Part shown: positions 1-6,123 of the stretch, one piece after another
Layout of the letters: every line of letters begins with the position of its first letter
How positions within the stretch are numbered: the first letter of the stretch is position 1
Assembly: GCA_937906765.1 (NCBI GenBank)
Contig: CALCUV010000245.1
Span: 1-6,522 of the forward strand
From: an uncultured Prevotella sp.
Lineage (GTDB): Bacteria > Bacteroidota > Bacteroidia > Bacteroidales > Bacteroidaceae
Direction of reading: 5' to 3'
DNA length: 6,522 nt
The notes under the pieces: generated by a model
What the model was told of the DNA's origin: nothing
Databases searched by the model: none
The model's input: the letters and a program-made list of their open reading frames with translations, nothing else
Position numbers and translations under genes: made by a program

Positions 1-2020
1 AATCGGCAATTTGCATGTTCAAATCCTTACCTTCCTTCAATCCGTCTTCGTAAAGTTGAATCTGCGCCTTAAGGTTAGCTTGGTCGCGTTGGTCCATCTC
101 TTCCTTGGTCATAAGGCGTGTTAAGCGGGCGCCGTTGATATAAGCAAGGTCCGTAAATCCACCACAAGCTTTAATCAAGTCCGAGAGTCGGTAGTTTTTA
201 TTACTAATCGTGTATTGTCCTTCAAAATTGACTTCTCCCTGAACGAAGACATTGCGTTGCTCTTCGTAAGCGGGGCTTTTGCGAATCACTACGATGTCAA
301 AGGGTTTGAGATAGAAGGTGGTGTCTTGACGAATAGAATAATCTTCATTGAGAGAGAAGGTGAAGGTTTCGGAACTGGTGGTTCCACCATGCTCAGAGGC
401 ATTGTCACGAATGCGACGGAAGACGTCAATACGTGCTAACGAACCTGCCTCGGTCAAACCTCCCGTTTGCAAGATGATGTCTTGAACGCTCGTGTTGTCG
501 GCATAGGGGTAAATACCTGGGTAAACCACTTCACCCTTCACGTCAATAATGCGTTCGCCAAGCATATCCGATTTACTGGGAACGAAAAGGACGTCGTTGT
601 TCTTTAGTTCAACGTCTGCCGCTGTGCCATTAAGGATGCCATGTATATTAATGTTGAGCATACGGATGGTTAAATCCGCATTTTCACGGTGCATAATCGC
701 AACGCCCTCATAAGCATCCTCGCTTAAGCCTTCAGCTGCAAGGAGCAACTGGCCTACTGTCTTGATTTGCTCGCCCAATTCAAACTGACCAGGATACTTA
801 ACTGCGCCACGCACTTCCACACGATTCATAAAACGTGCGCGGATGCTGTCAACGAGAATCTGATCCTCGTCTGCCAATTGGAAAGTAGGCATGCGTTCTT
901 CGTTAATGGTGTGCACGCTATACTCCACTCCAGACTTACGAGTAATACGCACACTCTTGGTGTAGGCATTTCCCAAGAAGTTTCCAGCATAGCGCAACAA
1001 GTCAGCAACAGTTTCGCCATGCTTCATTTCATACCACATGGGGCGCTTCACACTACCCTTAATTTGCACCAAATTGTTGTAGGCACCCACGATAATGATG
1101 TCGTTATCTTTCAAACCGACGTTGTCAGCACCCTTACCATTTAAAATATAATCGTAAACGTCAACAACGCTGACTACCTTACCGCCACGGAATACCTTAA
1201 TGTCGCGAAGCGAACCAATCTTGCTGATACCTCCTGCCATATAAAGGGCATTAAAGGCCGTTGAGAGGGCGCTCAAGGTATAGGTGCCAGGAACTTCTAC
1301 TTCACCCATCACCTGTACTTGAACATTACGCGCTTCCATCAAAGAAAGTTCGATGCTACAACCACTATAATATGCGCCTAACTTACTTCTAAGCACCGCC
1401 TTTGCACGGTCAACGGTGAGTCCCGCAACCTTAATTGGTCCAATGCCTTCAACAACAATATAACCATCGGAAGTAATGGGCGATTCAATAGTCTGCTGAC
1501 TATTTCCCCAAATATTAACCATCACTTGGTCGCCAGCGCCGAGCACGTAATTGGCAGGTGTTGTTAAATTAGCAGGAGCCTGGAAGGTGAGTTTCTTAGA
1601 ATTGAAGATATTGCGACCAAAAACTTGGCGTTGTTCTTCTTCTGTAATCCCAAGAATGTCTTGACTGCCACCGTCAACTATTTCATCGTCTTGGTTTAAT
1701 CCCAATTCTTCAGCACGCGATTGTGCAGCGTCAACCAAAATGTCCTCTTCTGTAGAAGTGGAAGTCGTTTTCTTGGTTTGTTTCTTCGCACTACTTTCTG
1801 CTTCCTTACGCAATTTCTCTGCCTTAAGACGCACACGCTGGAGCTGTGTAGTGGTAACACCCTTCTTTATTAATTCAGCCGCCATTTGCTGTTGAGACGT
1901 ACCCTTCTGAGTTTCAGCAATCACGTACTTGAGTACCTGATCGTCGGTCATTACGCTCTGCGCCGTGGCAAAAATACTGGCAAAGAGGAGTGCTGTAAGA
2001 AGTAGAATTCTGTATTTCAT
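1..2020 (-). CDS. Multi-SLBB polysaccharide biosynthesis/export protein (Wza-like), 3' end cut off by the window
   Basis: The gene starts at 2020 and stays open for 673 codons to the left edge, so its C-terminus is missing. Residues 1-20 form a signal peptide (MKYRILLLTALLFASIFATA) with an A-T-A site before Gln21. There is no lipobox Cys, unlike classical Wza. Residues 23-135 are a charged, probably helical stretch. A polysaccharide-export (Poly_export) domain follows at about 155-230, opening with YVLGAGDQ. At least five SLBB-type repeats come next, each opening with a GEVxxPGxY-like strand at 239, 322, 405, 496 and 595. Known members of this family form periplasmic or outer-membrane conduits for capsule and exopolysaccharide. 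It is the last visible gene of the operon, 72 nt after the glycosyltransferase, with no promoter match in that gap. The export role is family-based; the polymer is unknown. Confidence 0.93.
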   Translation of the reverse strand, partial: MKYRILLLTALLFASIFATAQSVMTDDQVLKYVIAETQKGTSQQQMAAELIKKGVTTTQLQRVRLKAEKLRKEAESSAKKQTKKTTSTSTEEDILVDAAQSRAEELGLNQDDEIVDGGSQDILGITEEEQRQVFGRNIFNSKKLTFQAPANLTTPANYVLGAGDQVMVNIWGNSQQTIESPITSDGYIVVEGIGPIKVAGLTVDRAKAVLRSKLGAYYSGCSIELSLMEARNVQVQVMGEVEVPGTYTLSALSTAFNALYMAGGISKIGSLRDIKVFRGGKVVSVVDVYDYILNGKGADNVGLKDNDIIIVGAYNNLVQIKGSVKRPMWYEMKHGETVADLLRYAGNFLGNAYTKSVRITRKSGVEYSVHTINEERMPTFQLADEDQILVDSIRARFMNRVEVRGAVKYPGQFELGEQIKTVGQLLLAAEGLSEDAYEGVAIMHRENADLTIRMLNINIHGILNGTAADVELKNNDVLFVPSKSDMLGERIIDVKGEVVYPGIYPYADNTSVQDIILQTGGLTEAGSLARIDVFRRIRDNASEHGGTTSSETFTFSLNEDYSIRQDTTFYLKPFDIVVIRKSPAYEEQRNVFVQGEVNFEGQYTISNKNYRLSDLIKACGGFTDLAYINGARLTRLMTKEEMDQRDQANLKAQIQLYEDGLKEGKDLNMQIAD

Positions 2021-2092
2021 GTTTACGAAAAAAGTATGTTCTGCTTTAATAAGTGTTTGCTATAAGGTCTATTGCTTTTATGTTCTTATTTG

Positions 2093-2845
2093 TTACCGGC
2101 GAATGAACTGTCGCAATTTCGGAAAGAGTCGAAGTGCGGGGTAATAAAAAGGTTCTTTGATGCCATTTACTCGGAAGGAATGGCGACACTGAACGATGCC
2201 GTGAAGAATGCTCATCATGTTTCTGCTTGTTGCTCCTCCAACGCGCATTCTCACTAACACTTTGTCCAAATGCTTGGTCTTGAGTTTGTTTACTTCTATG
2301 AAGCGAAGCATTAATTCAAAGTCAGCCGAGAGAGGCATGTCGAGGCGAAACCCTCCGAGACGTTCGTAGCATTCGCGACGGGCATAGAAGGTGGGGTGTG
2401 CGGGATGCCAACCAGTCCGAAAGGCGCCAGGTTTATATTCTGTAGTTCTCCAATAGCGCACAATCTTTTGGGTGTTGTCGGCATTCACATAGTAGAGATT
2501 TGCATGCACTCCATCGAGCGTAGGGTCTTTTTGAAACTCCTTTACTATCGCCGAAACGGCATCATTACAAGCAAAGAAATCGTCAGAATTTAAATACCCC
2601 ACAATATCTCCCGTGGCATGCATCCACCCCTTATTCATGGCGTCATAAAGTCCACGGTCGGGTTCACTCACTACTTTAGAAATCTGCGAATGATATTTCT
2701 CCACAATCTTCATTGTGCCATCCTTGCTATTCCCATCAATAATGATATACTCAATATTGGGGTAATCCTGAGCAACGACGCTCTGAATCGTGTCTTCTAA
2801 GGTGCGTTCGCTATTGAATGTTATCGTGATTAAACTAACCTTCAT
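2093..2845 (-). CDS. Family 2 glycosyltransferase, WcaE-like
   Basis: A 250-residue GT-A fold glycosyltransferase that would transfer a sugar from a nucleotide donor to a growing lipid-linked glycan on the cytoplasmic side. The N-terminus (VSLITITFNSE) is the first Rossmann-like strand of GT2. IIIDGNSKDGT at 34-44 is the nucleotide-binding acidic motif, EPDRGLYDAMNKG at 61-73 is the signature shared with colanic-acid WcaE-type enzymes, and LNSDD at 85-89 supplies the DXD-like metal site. HPTFY at about 149-154 and SADFELMLRF at 173-182 match the acceptor-side region, whose D/E pair may include the catalytic base. There are no transmembrane segments. The basic tail (KLRQFIRR) may contact the membrane. 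The length is close to that of WcaE-like enzymes. It lies between a lipoprotein gene and the export gene on the same strand. Donor and acceptor cannot be told from sequence. Confidence 0.93.
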   Translation of the reverse strand: MKVSLITITFNSERTLEDTIQSVVAQDYPNIEYIIIDGNSKDGTMKIVEKYHSQISKVVSEPDRGLYDAMNKGWMHATGDIVGYLNSDDFFACNDAVSAIVKEFQKDPTLDGVHANLYYVNADNTQKIVRYWRTTEYKPGAFRTGWHPAHPTFYARRECYERLGGFRLDMPLSADFELMLRFIEVNKLKTKHLDKVLVRMRVGGATSRNMMSILHGIVQCRHSFRVNGIKEPFYYPALRLFPKLRQFIRR

Positions 2846-2916
2846 GTTAATGACTCTGTGGTAGTTTTAGTTGACGGTCAACCTCGTATAGTTAACCTTA
2901 AACCTTACCCCCTGTT
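2846..2916 (-). repeat. Intergenic spacer with a palindrome and a tandem 7-mer
   Basis: The 71 nt between the lipoprotein stop and the glycosyltransferase start hold a perfect 13-nt palindrome, GTTGAC-G-GTCAAC (2870-2882), and two adjacent copies of AACCTTA (2894-2907; TAAGGTT as read on the coding strand). No TAnnTTTG box is visible, so transcription probably reads through from the Wzi promoter. The palindrome could be a protein site or a small mRNA hairpin; nothing in the sequence decides which. Confidence 0.45.
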
Positions 2917-3387
2917 CTAAAATTTCCGAAACACCAGGCGCTTGTCGTCAGACACGAGAATCATGCGCTTGCTTCCTAAGTGTTCGATGTGAAATGCGTC
3001 GGCACAACCCATAATGCCATAAGGTTCCATCAGAGTTGTGGCAGGGTCGGTAAGTAAACTGTCCCTAACGTCAAAACTTAAATATATTTGATTGACGTTA
3101 AGCGTGGTGCCAGTGTGCTTAAAGCGACAGTAGGCATGATAAACGTCCTGTCCCGAAGTTTCATCGTGAAACATTACTCGCTTCTTCGAGTAAATCTGCA
3201 ACAAATCCAAGTTGATGTTCCAATAAATACCGTTTCCCGCGCAGTTTTCCGTCTGTTCGGGATGAGCATTCAGGAGCGTCATCTCTTGCAAATGCCACAT
3301 GCCGTCCAAATCATCATTCTTGGGGAGTTTGTCACAAGAATATGCCCCCATCATGAGGAGCATCAAGAGACCTATAATCTGTTTCAT
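2917..3387 (-). CDS. Small outer-envelope lipoprotein, lipocalin-like
   Basis: A 156-residue predicted lipoprotein. Residues 1-17 are a hydrophobic signal (MKQIIGLLMLLMMGAYS) followed by Cys18 in an AYSC lipobox, the form common in Bacteroidetes. Acidic and lysine residues soon after the Cys (DKLPKNDD) resemble Bacteroidetes surface-export signals, but the match is loose. DGMWHLQEM at 28-36 resembles the first strand of lipocalin-like domains, and the C-terminal RMILVSDDKRLVFRKF has the usual closing-strand pattern, with beta-rich sequence between. Besides Cys18 there are three cysteines (49, 87, 128), which leaves one disulfide possible. The start is 17 nt after the Wzi stop, so the two genes are almost certainly co-transcribed. 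Its role is unknown; position suggests an accessory factor for polysaccharide assembly or for the Wzi barrel. Confidence 0.85.
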   Translation of the reverse strand: MKQIIGLLMLLMMGAYSCDKLPKNDDLDGMWHLQEMTLLNAHPEQTENCAGNGIYWNINLDLLQIYSKKRVMFHDETSGQDVYHAYCRFKHTGTTLNVNQIYLSFDVRDSLLTDPATTLMEPYGIMGCADAFHIEHLGSKRMILVSDDKRLVFRKF

Positions 3388-3404
3388 GGTGGAATCTTAA
3401 TGTG

Positions 3405-4958
3405 TTACTTCAGCAATAACCCCGTTTTCTTTATGGAGAACGTAAATCCAAGGTTGTCTCCCATCTGTTCTCCTTGGTCAAAGGCGACAGCAGTTGTTGC
3501 TTCCCAACCCTTGTTTCTCAAACATTTGAAGTGATTGAAATTGTAGTTCAATTCTGCCAGACCGCTTGTCATGTATTTGCGTTTCAAATAAGGGTCTGTG
3601 TAGGTTCCGAGATGCGTGGCGTAACTAAGGAGCAAACGATAGTTTAACCCGTCTGCGGGAGTGCCTTCGATGCCGAAGTGGTGTGCCACAAAGCGATTAC
3701 TCAAGAAGGTTAAGTCACCCGTCTTTGCGTAAAGCGGAGAGGTGAACAAGGGATTGCCCATCGCCTGTCCCCAATGTTGCCAACCCGCATAGAGATTGTG
3801 GTTGTAATAATTGTCACGCCCGCTCACTTGATCCGGAATCTCGGGCGTGTGGTCGTGATAAACGGGACCCGCTTGGTAATCCGTCTTCACATATTCGTAA
3901 ACCAACGTGTTGACAAACTTGTTCTTGGGGAACTTGCACTCTATGCCCACCATACCATCCAACCATCCGTATTGGAAAAACATCATCGAGTGGTCTTCAA
4001 AGAAGTGGTCGTAATAGGCACGCACACTCCAATCCTTAGCTTGGTAAGTCAGCGAAAACAGCCAACTTCCCAACGTATTTCCTTGCGCATTCAGGAAATT
4101 ACCATCCGTAGCGTCGCTTCCCTGTCCGAAAATGGCGTCAATAAAATCCTTAGGACCTTGCCCCATTTCGAGTTTTTCGCCATAATGTCCTGCTCTTCCC
4201 GTGGGGTTATAGATAGTGCCGCCAAACTGTGTGGCCATTTCTAAACCTCCTTCCAGAATGAGGGGGAATTTCTCGGGATTTCCAAGACGCATATATCCCG
4301 CCTTCGTGTGCAACAGTGCACCATCTGCCCAACGTCCGCTTTCTGGCACATAAGCGTCTTGCCAACTTCCGTCCGTAAGCATTCCGAAACCGAAATGACC
4401 TTTAATAGCGAGCCAAGGGTTAGACTTACCCGTCAAACTTACGTACTCAGGAATTTCTAAACGTATTTCTGGAACGGGGCGCGCATTAATGCCGAAGGTT
4501 TGACTACCGCTACTCAGCGCTTGGTGCTTCAATTCCATCGGGCGCTCTTTTGCTCCGACGGAGAGGCGTAACCATTTGTAATCCAAGTCGGCATATAGTT
4601 GTTGCACAATGAAATTTGTGCGTTGCTTTCCTGTTTCTATGTTCTCTGTAGCGTAATTTACGGGCACCACCAAGTCTGCGCCATAACCCAATTTCCAATC
4701 TGCAGATTTGCTAAACTCAAAGGAGGGTTGCTTTACCCCAAAGCGCACGTATCCTGAAGCATCCTGAAGTGATGACAACCCATATTTGTTGCTCACTAAC
4801 CATAAGGGCATCGCCCCCTCGGGAGCAACGCTTGCCGATGCCTCAACGCGATATTGCAGAGAGTCGTTCTTGATTTTGCCCATTGCTTCTGGGGTAAAAC
4901 CACCAAGCAACAGCGTCAAGAGTGGAAGAATTTTATACTTCATGGTGTCTAAAGGCAT
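3405..4958 (-). CDS. Capsule assembly Wzi-family outer-membrane protein
   Basis: A 517-residue outer-membrane beta-barrel of the Wzi capsule-assembly family (Bacteroidetes branch). E. coli Wzi is a lectin-like barrel that anchors or organises capsule at the surface; that role is transferred here by family. The hallmark PLWLVSNKYGLSS is at 51-63, VGAKERPMELKH at 134-145, and GGLEMATQFGG at 237-247. Long alternating amphipathic strands such as SVRAYYDHFFEDHS (311-324) continue to the C-terminus. Start choice is open: Met1 (4958) follows an A-rich stretch usual for Bacteroidetes, while Met6 (4943) gives a cleaner signal peptide beginning MKYKILPLLTLLLGG. It is the first gene of the operon, about 45 nt below the predicted transcription start. 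The length is normal and I see no break. Confidence 0.93.
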   Translation of the reverse strand: MPLDTMKYKILPLLTLLLGGFTPEAMGKIKNDSLQYRVEASASVAPEGAMPLWLVSNKYGLSSLQDASGYVRFGVKQPSFEFSKSADWKLGYGADLVVPVNYATENIETGKQRTNFIVQQLYADLDYKWLRLSVGAKERPMELKHQALSSGSQTFGINARPVPEIRLEIPEYVSLTGKSNPWLAIKGHFGFGMLTDGSWQDAYVPESGRWADGALLHTKAGYMRLGNPEKFPLILEGGLEMATQFGGTIYNPTGRAGHYGEKLEMGQGPKDFIDAIFGQGSDATDGNFLNAQGNTLGSWLFSLTYQAKDWSVRAYYDHFFEDHSMMFFQYGWLDGMVGIECKFPKNKFVNTLVYEYVKTDYQAGPVYHDHTPEIPDQVSGRDNYYNHNLYAGWQHWGQAMGNPLFTSPLYAKTGDLTFLSNRFVAHHFGIEGTPADGLNYRLLLSYATHLGTYTDPYLKRKYMTSGLAELNYNFNHFKCLRNKGWEATTAVAFDQGEQMGDNLGFTFSIKKTGLLLK

Positions 4959-5010
4959 TTTTCTTATAACGTAAGATGGTGACTTTTATTGTCATACCCA
5001 CGATGGTTAG

Positions 5011-5041
5011 CAAAATTAATCAATCGCAGGTGATTGACAAA
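5011..5041 (-). promoter_or_regulatory. Bacteroidetes-type promoter of the Wzi operon
   Basis: Read on the minus strand, TTTG (5041-5038) and TAATTTTG (5018-5011) are separated by 19 nt. This matches the primary sigma factor consensus of Bacteroidetes, TTTG-N19-21-TAnnTTTG, at every fixed position. Initiation is expected a few bases downstream, near 5005, leaving a leader of about 45 nt before the Wzi start. It is the only full two-box match I found in the window. It sits after the upstream terminator and before the operon's first gene, as expected. Confidence 0.8.
5020..5037. promoter_or_regulatory. Operator-like inverted repeat in the promoter spacer
   Basis: TCAATC-N6-GATTGA is a perfect 6-bp dyad occupying 18 of the 19 spacer bases between the two promoter boxes. 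A dimeric regulator bound here would block RNA polymerase, or remodel the promoter if of the activator type. The dyad is seen directly; its function is inferred. Six-bp arms can arise by chance, so placement is the main argument. Confidence 0.45.
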
Positions 5042-5043
5042 GT

Positions 5044-5057
5044 AAAACTTCAGTTTT
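5044..5057. promoter_or_regulatory. AT-rich palindrome next to the -33 box
   Basis: AAAACT-TC-AGTTTT is a perfect 14-bp palindrome ending two bases before the TTTG box of the Wzi-operon promoter, a usual place for an activator site. It differs in sequence from the spacer dyad, so the same protein would not obviously bind both. It could be a chance AT-rich palindrome. Confidence 0.35.
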
Positions 5058-5128
5058 TAACCCCTCTGCTTCAGTATTTACTTGCAGACCTTGTTTCCTG
5101 ATTTGTCTGGCATTTCCTTTCTATATGC

Positions 5129-5160
5129 AAAAAGCAAGGGAGAAACTGTGCCTCCCTTGC
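5129..5160 (-). terminator. Intrinsic terminator after the small membrane-protein gene
   Basis: GCAAGGGAG (5134-5142) pairs perfectly with CTCCCTTGC (5152-5160) around a 9-nt loop. On the minus strand the stem is followed by five T's (5133-5129). It begins 11 nt past the stop of the 38-aa ORF, so it closes the HU/small-protein unit and separates it from the Wzi operon. Confidence 0.85.
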
Positions 5161-5171
5161 CTTTTAGATGA

Positions 5172-5288
5172 TTAACTAATGGTTGCTCCGAAAAATGCTC
5201 CGGAAATTGCCGAAAGAATGGTTATGATCGCGCGAATAATAACGCCCCATATGCTTTTAACTTCAAGATTTTGAATGTTTTCTGTCAT
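5172..5288 (-). CDS. 38-residue single-pass membrane protein, smalltalk-like
   Basis: The ORF begins with ATG at 5288 and ends with TAA at 5174-5172. The protein opens with a polar head (MTENIQNLEVKSIWG), then a hydrophobic segment from about residue 16 to the end (VIIRAIITILSAISG followed by AFFGATIS). Small residues are spaced as S/A/GxxxG/A, which favours helix packing. One Arg (R19) lies inside the segment near its start. Size, Lys/Trp head and Ile/Ala/Gly-rich helix fit the 'smalltalk' small proteins of Bacteroidetes, which I recall as encoded just after HU-type genes, often before a muramoyl-alanine amidase. Here the HU gene is present but no amidase follows. A terminator directly after the stop supports a real gene. 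Its function is unknown. It could be a toxin-like or regulatory peptide, though no antitoxin-like feature is proven. Confidence 0.72.
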   Translation of the reverse strand: MTENIQNLEVKSIWGVIIRAIITILSAISGAFFGATIS

Positions 5289-5326
5289 TTCTAAAGGTGT
5301 TAAGGTTAAACAATGTTTTGTGAAAT

Positions 5327-5381
5327 GAACGGTGTCAATGTTTCAAGATTCAACCGTCTCAAAACGAGGTTGACACCGTTC
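5327..5381 (-). other. Two-tier 55-nt hairpin between the HU and small-protein genes
   Basis: GAACGGTGTCAA (5327-5338) and TTGACACCGTTC (5370-5381) are perfect 12-bp complements. In minus-strand RNA the enclosed 31 nt can form a second stem: GUUUUGAGA with UCUUGAAAC, nine pairs including two G-U wobbles, around an 8-nt loop. The tiers are separated by an internal bulge of CCUC on one side and a single A on the other. No T-run follows in either direction, so it is not an ordinary terminator. It begins 15 nt after the HU stop and ends 38 nt before the small ORF. It could stabilise the HU mRNA 3' end, be processed to uncouple the two genes, or regulate the small ORF. Confidence 0.7.
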
Positions 5382-5396
5382 TGTTTAGCTCCCCTT

Positions 5397-5780
5397 TTAT
5401 TGGCGCTGGAGTTCCATCTTAGGATTCTTCAAACTCAATTCGTAGCGCATCTTGCTTGAGGGGGTAAAACGCACCTTCACGCCGAGAAGGTTTTCTTGCT
5501 TAAAGTCCTCTTCCGTAGCGGCACTCTTCGATGCGATTCTTGCATGAAACGAACCAAGATCGCCCAAACGCACACTCTTACCGTTACGAAGCGCCTTGTA
5601 AACGGCTTCTTCAAGGGCAGAAATTACAACCTTGACGTCATGAACGGTTGCCGTGCAATTGTCACTGATGTCCTGAGCCAACTCATCCATGTGAATGGGG
5701 GTAACAGGGATTGCAGATGCGTGGTAAGCATACTCCTTAGTGATGGGGTTCTTGCGAGAAATTAAAAGATACTTCAACAT
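5397..5780 (-). CDS. HU-HIG family DNA-binding protein
   Basis: A 127-residue member of the Bacteroidetes HU-like (HU-HIG) DNA-binding family, which bends or coats DNA as a dimer. The N-terminus (MLKYLLISRKNP) is the typical extended strand of the family, absent from classical 90-aa HU. Residues 30-67 form the helical dimerisation part (MDELAQDISDNC, then VISALEEAVYKALRNG). VRLGDLGSFHARI at 70-82 is the conserved turn and strand leading into the DNA-binding arms, and VKVRFTPSSKMRYEL at 101-115 returns to the body. The tail is short, without an added Ig or glycine-rich domain. It is followed by the hairpin and the small membrane-protein gene, probably on one transcript. A 6+6 bp AT-only dyad (TTTTAA-N6-TTAAAA, 5783-5800) lies directly before the start codon. 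The regulatory target, if any, is not visible. Confidence 0.92.
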   Translation of the reverse strand: MLKYLLISRKNPITKEYAYHASAIPVTPIHMDELAQDISDNCTATVHDVKVVISALEEAVYKALRNGKSVRLGDLGSFHARIASKSAATEEDFKQENLLGVKVRFTPSSKMRYELSLKNPKMELQRQ

Positions 5781-5822
5781 AGTTTTAAATGGTATTAAAA
5801 ATGAATAATAAGTAATTAAATG

Positions 5823-5896
5823 TGTCGCCCTTGAAACGTCCGTGTCTTCAACTGCGCAGTAGGGAGAATGATGTCTTCCTTGAAACAGGGTGTTTC
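5823..5896 (-). promoter_or_regulatory. Repeat-rich leader of the HU gene
   Basis: Between the predicted promoter and the HU start the sequence has several small elements. An imperfect direct repeat, TGTCGCCCTTGAAAC (5823-5837) and TGTCTTCCTTGAAAC (5872-5886), matches at 13 of 15 positions with starts 49 nt apart. A 10-bp palindrome ACTGCGCAGT lies at 5851-5860. A GAAACA-GGG-TGTTTC hairpin spans 5882-5896. Together they suggest protein binding or RNA folding in the leader, perhaps autoregulation by HU, but no known riboswitch is recognised. Confidence 0.4.
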
Positions 5897-5910
5897 GTTG
5901 TTTGACAATG

Positions 5911-5918
5911 CAAAGTTA
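5911..5918 (-). promoter_or_regulatory. Likely -7 promoter box of the HU gene
   Basis: On the minus strand TAACTTTG, followed by CA, is an exact TAnnTTTG match in the form common in Bacteroidales promoters. No TTTG is found 19-21 nt upstream, so the -33 element is weak or absent. A GTGAA-N7-TTCAC dyad (5926-5942) covers part of that interval and may be an activator or repressor site. The implied leader is about 130 nt. Confidence 0.55.
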
Positions 5919-5942
5919 CGACGCCGTGAAACCTGGCTTCAC

Positions 5943-6051
5943 TTTTTCGTCCGTTTTCGAGAAATGCGAATCCCCAGACTTCCCTTATAAACAAAGGGGT
6001 GTCAGCTTGTTGAAAATTTTTTTATTTTTTGGGAAATGATGTCGTATAGAC
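5943..6051. other. Non-coding stretch upstream of the HU promoter
   Basis: Together with the HU promoter and leader, this is part of a gene-free gap of 343 nt (5781-6123). I see no ATG on the minus strand here. It holds a short CCCTT-N7-AAGGG dyad (5981-5997) and an A/T tract of 18 bases (6013-6030) made of A4T7AT6, which may bend DNA about 100 bp upstream of the HU promoter. There is no sign of an RNA gene or mobile-element end. Confidence 0.5.
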
Positions 6052-6094
6052 ACAAAAATAAGTGGAGACAAATCCGCTTTGAATTTGTCTCCAC
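6052..6094 (-). terminator. Intrinsic terminator of the YitT-family gene
   Basis: GTGGAGACAAAT (6062-6073) and ATTTGTCTCCAC (6083-6094) form a perfect 12-bp stem with a 9-nt loop. On the minus strand it is followed by TTATTTTTGT. It lies 29 nt past the stop of the YitT-like gene. No T-run follows in the plus direction, so it acts leftward. Confidence 0.9.
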
Positions 6095-6123
6095 CTCTCT
6101 AATATAATAATGTGTACTCCTGC

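Noticed and set aside
767..1144. Plus-strand ORF of 125 codons
   Set aside because: It is antisense to the SLBB repeats, whose frame shows clear domain motifs; the plus frame shows no recognisable domain.
3088..3534. Plus-strand ORF of 148 codons
   Set aside because: It runs antisense across the Wzi 3' end and the lipoprotein gene, both well supported, and resembles no family I know.
3774..4244. Plus-strand ORF of 156 codons
   Set aside because: It is antisense to the Wzi barrel; its Ile/Val/His-rich composition is a mirror of the barrel codons.
5078..5113. Minus-strand 11-codon ORF (MPDKSGNKVCK) preceded by AAAGGAA
   Set aside because: It falls after the terminator at 5129-5160 and upstream of the Wzi-operon promoter, so it would not be on either transcript, and it is too short to judge.
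5327..5381. Reading the HU/small-ORF hairpin as an intrinsic terminator
   Set aside because: Neither side has a T-run; the bases after the stem on the minus strand are ATTTCACAAAAC, so termination by this element alone is unlikely.
5172..5780. Toxin-antitoxin system made of the HU protein and the 38-aa membrane peptide
   Set aside because: The peptide has the size of a type I toxin, but no antisense RNA promoter opposite it is visible, and HU-HIG proteins are not known antitoxins.
5868..5990. Plus-strand 40-codon ORF (begins MMSSLKQGVSLF) with AGGGAG just before its ATG
   Set aside because: It lies antisense across the predicted HU promoter and leader, has no promoter or terminator of its own, and its composition is what translation of the promoter region would give. 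Bacteroidetes also rely little on Shine-Dalgarno sites. Conservation of the frame would be needed to revive it.
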